Below the pieces are notes generated by a model, which saw nothing but the letters and a program-made list of their open reading frames with translations, ran no database searches and was not told the origin of the DNA. A stretch of 64,000 bases of DNA from Paraburkholderia humisilvae (lineage in GTDB: Bacteria; Pseudomonadota; Gammaproteobacteria; Burkholderiales; Burkholderiaceae). Location of the stretch: positions 149,998 to 213,997 of the forward strand of contig NZ_CADIKH010000012.1 in assembly GCF_902859855.1 (NCBI RefSeq), in the 5' to 3' direction. This document shows positions 36,097-45,800 of this stretch, piece by piece (positions within the stretch are counted from its first letter, which is position 1; the number at the start of each line of letters is the position of its first letter). The translations under genes and the position numbers were made by a program.

Positions 36097-36966
36097 ATGG
36101 ACACGTACACGACCTCCGCTGGCGAGCGCGCCGCACCGATGAGCCGCCCGGTCGGCGACCTGCTGCGCGAATGGCGGCAACGCCGCCGGATGAGCCAGTT
36201 GCTGCTCGCCTCCGAAGCGGAGATCTCGACGCGCCATTTGAGCTTTGTTGAATCGGGCCGCGCAACGCCGAGCCGCGAAATGATCATGCATCTGGCCGAG
36301 CGGCTCGACGTGCCGTTGCGGGCGCGCAATGCGCTGCTGGTCGCGGCCGGCTACGCGCCGCTCTTTCGCGAACGGCCGCTGTCCGACCCGCAACTGGACG
36401 CCGCGCGCGAAGCGGTCGATCGCGTGTTGAAGGGACACGAACCCTATCCGGCCGTCGCCGTCGACCGGCACTGGACGATCGTCGCGGCGAACCGCGCGCT
36501 CGCGCCACTCATTGCGCCCGCGCAGCCGGCGTTGCTCGAGCCTCCCGTCAATGCGCTGCGCTTGAGTCTGCATCCCGACGGCCTCGCGTCGTCGATCCTC
36601 AACTGGCATACGTGGCGTGCGCACCTGCTCGCGCGGCTGCAGCGTCAAATAGAAGTGAGCGGCGACGCCACGCTGGCGGCCCTGCACGAGGAGCTGGCCC
36701 GCTACCCGGCGCCCGCCGGCGCGCCTGGCGCCGCGCCCGACGACAGCACGCCGCTCAACCAGATTGCCGTGCCGCTGCGGCTCTCTACACCGCACGGTGC
36801 GCTGTCCTTCTACAGCACGACCACCGTGTTTGGCACACCGGTCGACGTGACGCTGTCCGAACTTGCAATCGAAGCGTTCTTCCCGGCCGATCAGCAGACC
36901 GCCGACACCTTGCGCCGGCTCGCCGCAACCCAAGCCATGGCGGGCGCTGACGGCGCTCAGGCCTAG
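36097..36966 (+). CDS. XRE-family regulator with MmyB-like ligand domain
   Basis: A 289-residue regulator. The N-terminal XRE helix-turn-helix (residues about 19-73) reads LLREWRQRRRMSQLLLASEAEISTRHLSFVESGRATPSRE. It is followed by the MmyB-like PAS-type domain, with PAVAVDRHWTIVAANRALAPL near 128-148 and the closing LSFYSTTTVFGTPVDVTLSELAIEAFFPAD. This architecture is common in Burkholderiales and actinobacteria and usually regulates a divergent neighbour, here the SnoaL-like gene. ATG 36097 is chosen to begin just before the helix-turn-helix; ATG 36061 is possible but lies within the candidate operator. Confidence 0.88.
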   Translation: MDTYTTSAGERAAPMSRPVGDLLREWRQRRRMSQLLLASEAEISTRHLSFVESGRATPSREMIMHLAERLDVPLRARNALLVAAGYAPLFRERPLSDPQLDAAREAVDRVLKGHEPYPAVAVDRHWTIVAANRALAPLIAPAQPALLEPPVNALRLSLHPDGLASSILNWHTWRAHLLARLQRQIEVSGDATLAALHEELARYPAPAGAPGAAPDDSTPLNQIAVPLRLSTPHGALSFYSTTTVFGTPVDVTLSELAIEAFFPADQQTADTLRRLAATQAMAGADGAQA

Positions 36967-37005
36967 CTCGGCCCGTAGCGCCCCGCCGCCGGGGAAGGCT
37001 GCTCA

Positions 37006-37121
37006 GTTACATCTTTTGATGAGAATCCATCCCTGTTTTGACCAGGTGGCGGCGCGGCGCGCTGACCGGTTACAAATGCCCGTGCACCTGTTACATCCAA
37101 AGCGCATAGTCGTTACAAATG
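37006..37121 (+). promoter_or_regulatory. Phased GTTACA boxes upstream of flhDC
   Basis: GTTACA occurs at 37006, 37069, 37090 and 37112, in two alternating extended forms: GTTACATC at 37006 and 37090, GTTACAAATG at 37069 and 37112. The spacings are 63, 21 and 22 bp, close to multiples of two helical turns, so a protein binding them would sit on one face of the DNA. Confidence 0.55.
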
Positions 37122-37426
37122 GGCCTTTCACGCAAGCTCCGGAATGCGCGCAGTTTTTACCGCGAAACGCAATCCCTTGCTTTTCCCTTTCTTAAAAGAA
37201 TTTGTACCGCCGCATCTCACGAGATGTCTTCGCCCACACCTGCAAAATTTTCCTCGATCCTTGTGCGACAACGCTTTCAGCGAACTTTGCCAGGGCTGTT
37301 ATTGATTGGCGAATGACTATTACGCCATTGTGAAAAACTTACCGGAATTACGTCGGCTTTTTGAGACATTTTTTTGAGAAAGAGATTGCTTTTCGCAAAA
37401 CGACTTCATACAATTCGCTCCGGGCT

Positions 37427-37441
37427 GTTACGAAATGTAAC
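37427..37441. promoter_or_regulatory. GTTAC/GTAAC inverted repeat upstream of flhDC
   Basis: GTTACGAAATGTAAC is a 5-bp inverted repeat with a 5-base spacer, 131 bp before flhD. Its half-site is the core of the phased boxes further upstream, which suggests the same binding protein. Confidence 0.5.
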
Positions 37442-37572
37442 CAGCTGTATCAAAGAGTCGCCAGTTGTTTCAGAGCGATGGGCGCGACCGGAGCAAACGT
37501 TTCCGGCGACGCAACAAGACCATAACGGCTCTTCAAGGCCGGCAAACAATCGGGGCTTCGGGAAACGAAAAA

Positions 37573-37893
37573 ATGGACCGTAGCAGCGAGACGCTGGATT
37601 CAATCCGCGAGATCAACCTGTCGTACATCATGCTTGCGCAACGCATGTTGCGCGAGGACAAGCCAGTCGGCATGTTCCGGCTGGGTCTGTCGTCGGAATT
37701 GGCCGACTTGCTTGCCGGTCTGTCTCTCGCGCAGATCGTCAAGCTGGCCTCTTCCGACCAGCTTTTATGCTTTTTCCGCTTCAACGATCACACGATGCTG
37801 TCGGCGTTGACGCAAACGGCGAAGCATGCGGAAGTCGCTTCGACGCACGCGGCGATTCTGCTTGCCGGCCAGCCTGCAGAGCAGTTCGCCTAA
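37573..37893 (+). CDS. flhD: Flagellar transcriptional activator FlhD
   Basis: A 106-residue protein matching FlhD over its length: LDSIREINLSYIMLAQRMLREDKPVGMFRLGLSSELADLLAGLSLAQIVKLASSDQLLCFFRF contains the standard dimerisation and helix-turn-helix region. FlhD joins FlhC in a hetero-hexamer that activates class II flagellar promoters. It is followed by flhC 13 bp downstream. ATG 37573 is chosen by homology; the ribosome site is weak. The usual downstream motAB and che genes are missing here; mntH follows on the other strand. Confidence 0.92.
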   Translation: MDRSSETLDSIREINLSYIMLAQRMLREDKPVGMFRLGLSSELADLLAGLSLAQIVKLASSDQLLCFFRFNDHTMLSALTQTAKHAEVASTHAAILLAGQPAEQFA

Positions 37894-37906
37894 CCGAGGA
37901 ACTGTC

Positions 37907-38521
37907 ATGCTCAAGCGAAGCTTGACCGAAGACGCGCAGGAAGTGTTTCGCGCGATCGCGCTGATCGAACTCGGCGCGCGCATGCAGGTACTGGAAAGCG
38001 AACTGACGCTGTCCCGCGACCGCATGATCCGGCTGTACCGCGAGGTGAAGGGCGCGTCGCCGCCGAAAGGCATGCTGCCGTTCTCAGCCGACTGGTACAT
38101 GACGTGGCTCGCGAACATCCACGCGTCGCTGTTCTATAACACCTACCTGTTTCTGAAGAACGAGGCGCGCTGCTCGCACCTCGACGCGCTGACGAAGGGC
38201 TACCGGCTCTATCTCGAGCATTGCCGGCACGCGCAAAGCGAACCGGTGCTGGATCTGACGCGTGCCTGGACGCTCGTGCGTTTCTTCGACGCGAGCATTC
38301 TGCAACTGACGCGCTGCTGCCGCTGCAGTGGCAAGTTTGTCGCGCACAAGCATGACCTGCAGCATAACGTCGTGTGCGGCGCCTGCCAGCCGCCATCGCG
38401 CGCGGGCAAAACGAAGAAGGCAGCCGCCGCGAAGGTCGAACCGCAAGTGCCGCAGGTTGCCGAGCCGGTTACCGAAATCGAAATCGAGCTGGACACCGCT
38501 ATCGCTCTGGTCGCCGCCTGA
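37907..38521 (+). CDS. flhC: Flagellar transcriptional activator FlhC
   Basis: A 204-residue FlhC. Conserved segments are AIALIELGARMQVLESELTLSRDRMIRLYREVKG and SPPKGMLPFSADWY. The zinc-binding cysteines lie at 137, 138, 140, 157 and 160 (CCRC and CGAC). The last 40 residues are a low-complexity extension rich in Lys, Glu and Val, as in other Burkholderiaceae FlhC. GAGGA precedes ATG 37907. It is cotranscribed with flhD, and the pair binds flagellar class II promoters as FlhD4C2. Confidence 0.92.
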   Translation: MLKRSLTEDAQEVFRAIALIELGARMQVLESELTLSRDRMIRLYREVKGASPPKGMLPFSADWYMTWLANIHASLFYNTYLFLKNEARCSHLDALTKGYRLYLEHCRHAQSEPVLDLTRAWTLVRFFDASILQLTRCCRCSGKFVAHKHDLQHNVVCGACQPPSRAGKTKKAAAAKVEPQVPQVAEPVTEIEIELDTAIALVAA

Positions 38522-38536
38522 CCGATCCCCCTGTTG

Positions 38537-38558
38537 CCGGTGCGCTGCGGCGCACCGG
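38537..38558. terminator. Stem-loop between flhC and mntH
   Basis: CCGGTGCGC / GCGCACCGG, a perfect 9-bp stem with a TGCG tetraloop, lies 16 bp after flhC and 40 bp from the end of convergent mntH. It is a likely two-way terminator without a T-run. Confidence 0.55.
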
Positions 38559-38597
38559 TTGCACCGAGCCGGTTTCCTCGCGTCAGTTGCCTCGCCT

Positions 38598-39923
38598 TTA
38601 TACCCACCCCACCGTCTGAAACACGAGCCACACGTTCGCGGCACTGATCACGACAAACAGCGCCCACGCGAGGAGTCGTGTCGGCAGGCGGTTCGCGAAC
38701 TCGCCCATCAGCGCACGATCGTCCGTCATCCGGATCAGCGGGTACAGCGCAAACGGCAATTGCAGGCTCAGTACGACCTGGCTTGCGACCAGCAACTCAC
38801 CCACCGCGCCATTACCCAACATCTGGATGCCGATCAACGCGGGGATCAGCGCGAGCGCGCGCGTGATCAGCCGGCGCTGCCAGCATGGGATATTGAGGTT
38901 GAGAAAGCCTTCCATGATCACCTGGCCTGCGACCGTGCCGGTGAATGTGGAGCTTTGCCCGGACGCGAGCAGCGCCACCGCGAACAGAATGGCCGCGAAA
39001 CCCGTGCCGACGATCGGCGCAAGCAGCTTGTACGCGTTCTCGATGTCGGTCACCTGGTCGTGGCCCGTCGCATGAAACGCGGCGGCGGCGAGAATCAGGA
39101 TGGCCGCGTTGATCAGCAGCGCGATCAGCAGCGACGCGATCGTGTCGATCCGCGACATCGAGATCGCCGAGCCGATACCCCGCGAATTGCGCTTGACCGC
39201 GCGGGTTTGCACGACAGACGAATGCAGATACAGGTTGTGCGGCATCACCGTCGCGCCGAGAATGCCGATCGCGAGATACAGCGGCTCACGGCCGCTGACC
39301 ACTTGCAGCGATGGCACGAGGCCATGCGCCACTTCCGACCAGACCGGCTTCACCAGAATGAGCTCGATGACATAGCCGATGCCTATCGTCGCGATAAGCC
39401 CGAGGATGATCGCCTCGAGATCGCGAAACTTCTTGCCCTGCAGACCCAACACGATCAGCGTATCGAGCGCGGTAAGCAGCACGCCGGAGGTCAGCGATAT
39501 TTTGAACAGCAGATGAAACGCGAGCGCGCCGCCGAGCACTTCGGCGAGGTCGCATGCAACGATCGAGAGTTCAGCGAGCACCCACTGGCCGCGCACGACG
39601 CGTGGCGAATAGCGGTCCCGCGACAGTTGGGCGAGATCTTTGCCGGTTGCGATGCCAAGTCGCATGCTCAGGCACTGCAGCACCATCGCCGCGAGGCTGG
39701 ACAGCACGACCACGAACAGCAGGCTATAGCCGTAACGCGAGCCGGCTTCGATATCGGTCGCCCAGTTGCCGGGGTCCATGTAGCCGATCGATACCAGCAG
39801 GCCGGGACCCGCAAACTGCAGTATCCGTTTCCAGAACGGCGCGCCGGGCGTGACGGCAACGGAGCCCTGGACTTCCGCCGGGCAAAACGGCGCTGTCGCC
39901 GTTGTCGGTAGTTTGAACTGCAA
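38598..39923 (-). CDS. mntH: Nramp-family Mn2+/Fe2+ transporter
   Basis: A 441-residue Nramp proton-coupled divalent-metal importer with about 11 transmembrane helices. The metal-binding motifs are DPGN at residues 50-53 (in IGYMDPGNWATD) and MPHN in GATVMPHNLYLHSS. It imports manganese, and to some extent iron, across the inner membrane. The frame begins at TTG 39923, with GAGGG about nine bases upstream; no ATG is available before the conserved N-terminus. It is convergent with flhC and lies 63 bp downstream of the acyl-CoA dehydrogenase-like gene on the same strand. No MntR-type site was recognised. Confidence 0.9.
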   Translation of the reverse strand: MQFKLPTTATAPFCPAEVQGSVAVTPGAPFWKRILQFAGPGLLVSIGYMDPGNWATDIEAGSRYGYSLLFVVVLSSLAAMVLQCLSMRLGIATGKDLAQLSRDRYSPRVVRGQWVLAELSIVACDLAEVLGGALAFHLLFKISLTSGVLLTALDTLIVLGLQGKKFRDLEAIILGLIATIGIGYVIELILVKPVWSEVAHGLVPSLQVVSGREPLYLAIGILGATVMPHNLYLHSSVVQTRAVKRNSRGIGSAISMSRIDTIASLLIALLINAAILILAAAAFHATGHDQVTDIENAYKLLAPIVGTGFAAILFAVALLASGQSSTFTGTVAGQVIMEGFLNLNIPCWQRRLITRALALIPALIGIQMLGNGAVGELLVASQVVLSLQLPFALYPLIRMTDDRALMGEFANRLPTRLLAWALFVVISAANVWLVFQTVGWV

Positions 39924-39986
39924 GCCGGAGACCCTCGAGTTGATTGAAGCCGAGCCGCACTACGAGGCCGTGCGCCGCCGACTCCC

Positions 39987-41180
39987 TCAAGTGTACAAAG
40001 AAACGTCCGGCAATGTCCCTTCGAGCGCGTAACGCCCGATGTCGCGAATGCGGTAGTCGAGCGGGTCGTGCAGCGTATGCACGCGCGCGTTGCGCCAGAA
40101 GCGGTCCAGCGCCAGCGGTGCGCCGGTCGCGCGGGCGCCGCATGCGTCGAACAGCGCTTCGCTCACGTCGAGCGCGGCACGATGTGCGAACACCTTCGCT
40201 TCGGAAGTGGCGAGCGCGACATGCGCGCGCGCTTGCGCATCGAGCTCGAAGCCCTGCTGCCACGCGTCGTCGAGTACACGGGCCGCGCGGTCGGCCATCG
40301 CTTCGGCGCCGATCGCCTTCAGGCGCATCTCGCCGAAGCGCTGCACCTGGTAGGGATCGTCGGCGGCGCGCGCCACGCCGGCGGTAATCCACGGGCGTCC
40401 GTGCTGCATCAGATAGCGGCGCGCCTCATCCAGCGCACCGGCGGCAATACCGACGAACAGATTGGTCAGCACCAGTTGCGAAACGAGCGTGCGCAGAGTC
40501 GCGCGCGGCGCCTCCGAGCGCTGCAGCACTTCGTGCGGCTCGAGGCGCACATGGTCGAACGACACGCTACCGCTATCCGTCTGGCGCTGGCCGATCGGGT
40601 CCCAGTCATCGTGGACCGTGATGCCCGCGCGCGTGGTCGGCACCACGCCGAACACCGGTTTGCCCGCCGCCGTATCGTGCGCGGACACGGTCATCATCTG
40701 CGAGCCGCGCGTGCCGGAACAGAAGCCCTTCGCGCCGTCGAGGCGGTAACCGCCATCGGTCGTTGCGGTCGCAACCAGACGCGTATCGAGCGGATTCACC
40801 GCATTGCCCCACCACCAGCGGTTTTCAACGGTGCCGCCCAGATAGCGGGAGCGCTGCTCGTCCGTGCCCCAGACGTCGACGCTCACCACCTGCAGACATT
40901 GAAAACCAAGCAGATGCGCAAGTGCGCTGTCGACGCTCGCGATCGCACGAATGGTCTCGTAGATGTCGCGCCAGCGTGCGCCGGCGCCGCCGAATTCGCG
41001 CGGCACCGCAAGGGTCAGCAGGCCTGCGTCAGCGATCCATTGTTTTTCGCGCGCCGCGTGGCCGCCGGCGCGATCGCGCTGCGCGGCGGTTGCGCGCAGT
41101 GCCTCGATAAGCGCGGGCAAATCATGCACGGGCGGATGCGCGTCATGAGGGTCGAGCGCGCGGCCTTGTGAGTCGTTCAT
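39987..41180 (-). CDS. Acyl-CoA dehydrogenase-like flavoprotein (SfnB/DszC type)
   Basis: A 397-residue protein of the acyl-CoA dehydrogenase superfamily, closest in feel to the flavin-dependent monooxygenase branch (SfnB, DszC). PREFGGAGARWRDIYETIRAIA near residues 59-80, the central WDPIGQRQTDSGSVSFDHVRL, and a C-terminal helical bundle are present. The catalytic Glu of true acyl-CoA dehydrogenases is not evident. These proteins use reduced flavin to desulfurise organosulfur compounds. No sulfur-use genes adjoin it. ATG 41180 has GGAGA upstream. Confidence 0.82.
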   Translation of the reverse strand: MNDSQGRALDPHDAHPPVHDLPALIEALRATAAQRDRAGGHAAREKQWIADAGLLTLAVPREFGGAGARWRDIYETIRAIASVDSALAHLLGFQCLQVVSVDVWGTDEQRSRYLGGTVENRWWWGNAVNPLDTRLVATATTDGGYRLDGAKGFCSGTRGSQMMTVSAHDTAAGKPVFGVVPTTRAGITVHDDWDPIGQRQTDSGSVSFDHVRLEPHEVLQRSEAPRATLRTLVSQLVLTNLFVGIAAGALDEARRYLMQHGRPWITAGVARAADDPYQVQRFGEMRLKAIGAEAMADRAARVLDDAWQQGFELDAQARAHVALATSEAKVFAHRAALDVSEALFDACGARATGAPLALDRFWRNARVHTLHDPLDYRIRDIGRYALEGTLPDVSLYT

Positions 41181-41266
41181 GCTGTCTCCAGCGGTATCCG
41201 TCGAGCCGACAGTCTAGCCGGATCGCGGGATACCTGCGGAGACAGCGGCGCCCGATCGCGCCGAAA

Positions 41267-42796
41267 CTACTGCTTCGCCACCTGCTGCTGTGCGTCGCTC
41301 ATGCCGACCGCTGTCGCATCGTCAGCCTTCAGATCGCCCCAACCGCCGCCGAGCGCACGAATCAGATTGACGGTCGCGACTGCCTGCACGGCCGTGAGCT
41401 GGCTGGCCTGCAGTTGCGTCTGCAATACCTGCCGCTCCGCATCGATCACATCGAGATATGCAATCTGCCCTTCCTTATACTGCGTGGCCGACAGATGCGA
41501 GGACCGTTGCGACGCATTCACCGCTTCGTTTTCCTGCTGGATCTGATCGTCGAGCAGACGCAGGTCCGACAGATTGTCTTCGACTTCGCGGAATGCCTGC
41601 AGCACCTGCTGGCGATACTGCGCGACATCTTCGTCGTACTTCGCACGAGCCTGATTTACACCAGCGCGGCGGCGTCCGCCGTCGAACAGCGGCATGGTCA
41701 GCGCGGTGCCGGCAAACGGCCCGAGCAGGAACGCGCGGCTCGACCAGTGGAACAGATCGGCCAGCGTCCCCGCCTCGAAACCGCCCGCGGCCGTGATGTC
41801 GAGCTGCGGGAAATACGCGGACTTCGCCAGACCGACGCGCGCATTCGCCGCGGCCATCGCGCGTTCAGCCGCCGCAATGTCCGGGCGGCGCTCGAGCAGC
41901 GCGGACGGCAAGCCCGCCGGTACGCGCACGGTCACCGGCACGAGCGGCGTCGCGGGGAACGAGAAATCGGCCGGCGCCTTGCCAAGCAAAATGGCGAGGC
42001 TATGCTCGGAGATCGCACGCTGACGCGCAACGCCGACCGCGTCCGCTCGCGCGCTCGCGAGTTCGTTTTTTGCGCGCGACAGATCGAGCTCGCTGATTTC
42101 CCCTTCGTCAAAGCGTTGCTGGACCAGTTTCAGCGAATCCTCACGCAACGCGACGGTCTGACGGAACAGGTCGACTTGCGTATCGAACTCGCGCAGCTGA
42201 AAGAAGTTCTGCGCGACGTCGGCCTGCAGCGCAAGCTGTACCGAGCGGAACAGCGCCTCGCTTTGCTGCGCGTCGGCCTGCGTCGCGTGAACATTCGAGC
42301 TGATGCGCCCGAACAGATCCACCTCATACGACGCGGTCGCCTGCGCGCGCCACAAGGTTTGCGCCGGCACGTTCGCATTCGGCGGCAGGAATTGCGACGC
42401 CGGCGACAGGCGCTGACGCGTCGGGCCGAAGCCCGCGTCGATCGTCGGATACCAGTCGGAGCGCGCGTTCTGCACCAGTGCGCGCGACTGCTGCACGCGC
42501 GCCGCGGCCGCCTTCAGATCCTGGTTCGCGTCGGCCGCCTGCTGTTCGAGGGTATCGAGCGCCGGGTCGCCGAAAATCTTCCACCACTCGCCGCGATGCG
42601 CGGCGTCGGCCGGCTCGGCGGTTTTCCACGTTCCGGCGTCCTTCGCGTCGAGCGCCGGGGCTTCCTTGAATGCAGTCGGCGTCGGCGCGTCCGGCCGCTT
42701 GTAGGTCGGCTCGACCGAGCACGCCGCAAGCAGCATCAGCAGCAGTGCGCTGGCTGCCGCGCGGCCCAGGCCGCGCATCGTTTGGTCTTTTTCCAT
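41267..42796 (-). CDS. oprC: RND efflux outer-membrane lipoprotein channel
   Basis: A 509-residue outer-membrane factor of the NodT/OprM family, the exit duct of the RND pump encoded just upstream. A lipoprotein signal (lipobox LAAC in LLLMLLAACS) is followed by EPTYKRPDAPTP, the usual start of mature OprM proteins. Two TolC-like repeats follow, each ending in alpha-barrel helices (AKSAYFPQLDITAAGGFEAG, then QYKEGQIAYLDVIDAERQVL). ATG 42796 has AAGGACGGG upstream and starts 10 bp after the RND gene. The symbol follows the Burkholderia bpeEF-oprC locus (opcM in B. cenocepacia). Confidence 0.88.
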   Translation of the reverse strand: MEKDQTMRGLGRAAASALLLMLLAACSVEPTYKRPDAPTPTAFKEAPALDAKDAGTWKTAEPADAAHRGEWWKIFGDPALDTLEQQAADANQDLKAAAARVQQSRALVQNARSDWYPTIDAGFGPTRQRLSPASQFLPPNANVPAQTLWRAQATASYEVDLFGRISSNVHATQADAQQSEALFRSVQLALQADVAQNFFQLREFDTQVDLFRQTVALREDSLKLVQQRFDEGEISELDLSRAKNELASARADAVGVARQRAISEHSLAILLGKAPADFSFPATPLVPVTVRVPAGLPSALLERRPDIAAAERAMAAANARVGLAKSAYFPQLDITAAGGFEAGTLADLFHWSSRAFLLGPFAGTALTMPLFDGGRRRAGVNQARAKYDEDVAQYRQQVLQAFREVEDNLSDLRLLDDQIQQENEAVNASQRSSHLSATQYKEGQIAYLDVIDAERQVLQTQLQASQLTAVQAVATVNLIRALGGGWGDLKADDATAVGMSDAQQQVAKQ

Positions 42797-42806
42797 ATTC
42801 CCGTCC

Positions 42807-45800
42807 TTATGCATCGGTTGTTTGTGCAACCAGATGCGGCGCATCTTTCTGTGCAACGTGAATCTTGCCGCCCGCCATCAGACGCAGCACCACATAGAAC
42901 ACCGGTGTCAGCATCAGGCCGAACAGCGTCACGCCGAGCATCCCGAAGAACACAGCGATACCCATCGCATGGCGCATCTCCGAACCCGCGCCGGACGACA
43001 GGACGAGCGGCACCACCCCCATGATGAACGCGATCGACGTCATCAGAATCGGCCGCAAACGCAAGCGGCTGGCTTCGATTGCCGCCGCGAGCGGCGTGCG
43101 TCCGTCGTGTTCCAGCTCGCGCGCGAACTCGACAATCAGAATCGCGTTCTTCGACGCGAGGCCCACCAGCACCATCAGACCGATCTGCGTAAAGATGTTG
43201 TTGTCGCCCTGCGTGAGCCACACACCGGTCAACGCGGACAGCACGCTCATCGGCACGATCAGGATCACCGCGAGCGGCAGCGTCAGGCTTTCGTACAGCG
43301 CCGCGAGCACGAGGAACACGAGCAGCACGCTGATCGGGAACACCCATAGCCCCGCATTACCCACGAGAATCTGCTGATACGTGAGGTCGGTCCATTCGAG
43401 CTTCACGCCGCGCGGCAACACCTGCGCCGCGACGCGTTCAGCCGCCGCCTGCGCCTCACCCGACGAATAGCCCGGCGCCGGGCCGCCGTTGATGTCCGCC
43501 GCCGTGTAGCCGTTGTAGCGGACCACCATCTCCGGCCCGAAGGTCGGTGTCACCCTGACGAGCGACGACAGCGGCACCATGTCGCCGTTCGCATTGCGCG
43601 TCTTCAACTGGCCGATGTCCTCGGCGTTCGCGCGAAACGGCGCATCCGCCTGCACCCGCACCTGATACACCCGGCCGAAGCGGTTGAAGTCGTTCACGTA
43701 CAGCGAGCCCAGATAGATCTGCATCGTGTTGAACACATCGGTCACCGCGACCCCGAGCTGCTTCGCCTTCACCCGGTCCAGATCGACGTTCAATTGCGGC
43801 ACGTTGATCTGATAGCTCGAGAACGTCGGGCCGAGTTCCGGCGTTTGCGCGGCTTTCTTCACAAACGCCTCGGCCGCGTCATTCAGCGCCGCATAGCCGA
43901 CCGAACCGTGATCTTCCAGCTGCATCTTGAAGCCGCCGAGCGTGCCGAGACCCAGCACCGGCGGCGGCGGGAACACGGCGACAAACGAGTCCTTGATCGT
44001 GCTGTACTGCTGGTTCAGCGCGCCCGCGATCGTGCCGGCGGCCAGTGCCTTGCCCTTGCGCTCGCTGAACGGCTTGAGCGTCACGAACACGATGCCCGCG
44101 CTCGAGCTATTCGTGAAGCCATTCACCGACAGCCCCGGGAACGCGACCGCACTCTCGACCCCCGGCTGCTTCAGCGCGATCGCGCTCATATCGCGAATCA
44201 CCTTCTCGGTGCGGTCAAGCGATGCACCGTTCGGCAGCTGCGCAAACGCGATCAGGTATTCCTTGTCCTGCGCGGGCACGAAGCCACCTGGCACAGCGCG
44301 ATAGACGACCGCCGTCAGCGCGAGCAATACCGCATAGACGACGAGCATCAGGCCCTTGTGACGCAGCACGCCCGTCACGCCCTTGCCGTACGCCTCGGAA
44401 CCGCGATGAAACACCTTGTTGAAGCCCCGGAAGAAACCGCCGAACACCCGGTTCATCGCACGCGTGAGCCAGTCTTCCTTCTCGTCGTGGCCGCGCAGCA
44501 GCATCGCCGACAGCGCCGGCGACAACGTTAGCGAGTTGAACGCGGAGATCACCGTCGAAATCGCGATAGTCATCGCGAACTGCTTGTAGAACTGGCCGGT
44601 CAGGCCGGTCATGAACGCAAGCGGCACGAACACCGCGACCAGCGTGAGCGCGATCGCGATAATCGGCCCGCTCACTTCCTGCATCGCCTTATAGGTGGCT
44701 TCGCGCGCGGTCAACCCGCGTTCGATGTTCCGCTCGACGTTTTCCACCACCACGATCGCATCGTCGACCACGATACCGATCGCGAGCACCATGCCGAACA
44801 GCGATAGCGCGTTGATCGAGAAGCCGAACGCGAGCAGCAGCGAGAACGTACCGATGATCGACACCGGCACCGCGATCAGCGGAATGATCGACGCACGCCA
44901 CGTTTGCAGGAACACGATCACGACGATCACCACCAGCGCGATCGCTTCGAGCAGCGTGTGAATGACGGCTTCGATACTCGAACGCACGAACTGCGTCGGG
45001 TCGTAGACGATCTTGTACTGCACGCCTGCCGGCATATCGGCGGCGAGTTCCTTCATCGTCTTGCGCACTTCATCGGAGATCTGCAGCGAATTCGCACCCG
45101 GCGACTGGTTGATGGCGAGCGCAACCGCCGGCTTGTTGTCGAGCAGCGAGCGCAGCCCATATTCCGACGCCGCGAGCTCGACCCGCGCGATATCGTGCAG
45201 GTACGTGACAGCTCCATCGGGCGCGGTCTTCACGACGATATCGCCGAACTCGCTCTCGGTCTTCAGGCGCCCGCGCGCGTTCACAAGCAGTTGCAGCTGC
45301 GTGCCCGGCACCGAGGGCGATGCGCCGATCACGCCGGCCGCGACCTGAATGTTCTGCTCGCGAATCGCGTTGACCACTTCCGTTGCGGTCAGATTGCGTT
45401 GCGCGACCTTGGTCGGATCGAGCCACACGCGCATTGCGTAGTCACCCGCGCCCCACAACTGCACTTCACCGACGCCGCGAATCCGCTGCAGCCGGTCGCG
45501 CACGTTCAGCAACGCGTAGTTGCGCAGATACGTCATGTCGTAACGGTCGTTCGGCGAGATCAGGTGCACCACCATCGTCAGCGTCGGCGAACTCTTGATG
45601 GTCGTCACGCCCAGACGCTGCACGTCTTCCGGCAAACGCGGCAAGGCCTGATTCACGCGGTTCTGCACGAGCTGCGTCGCGAGGTCCGGGTTGGTGCCAA
45701 GCGCGAACGTCACCGTCAGCGTCAGGTTGCCGTCGCTATTGGCCTGCGACTGCATGTACAGCATGTTCTCGACGCCGTTGATCTGCTCTTCGAGCGGCGA

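Larger units (their letters stand above)
36967..37572. promoter_or_regulatory. Long AT-rich upstream region of flhDC
   Basis: These 606 bp contain no supported gene. The half near flhD (about 37190-37470) is markedly AT-rich for this genome, and the region carries repeated GTTACA boxes and a GTTAC/GTAAC palindrome. Long leaders with many regulator sites are typical of flhDC, the master switch of flagellar synthesis. Confidence 0.65.
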
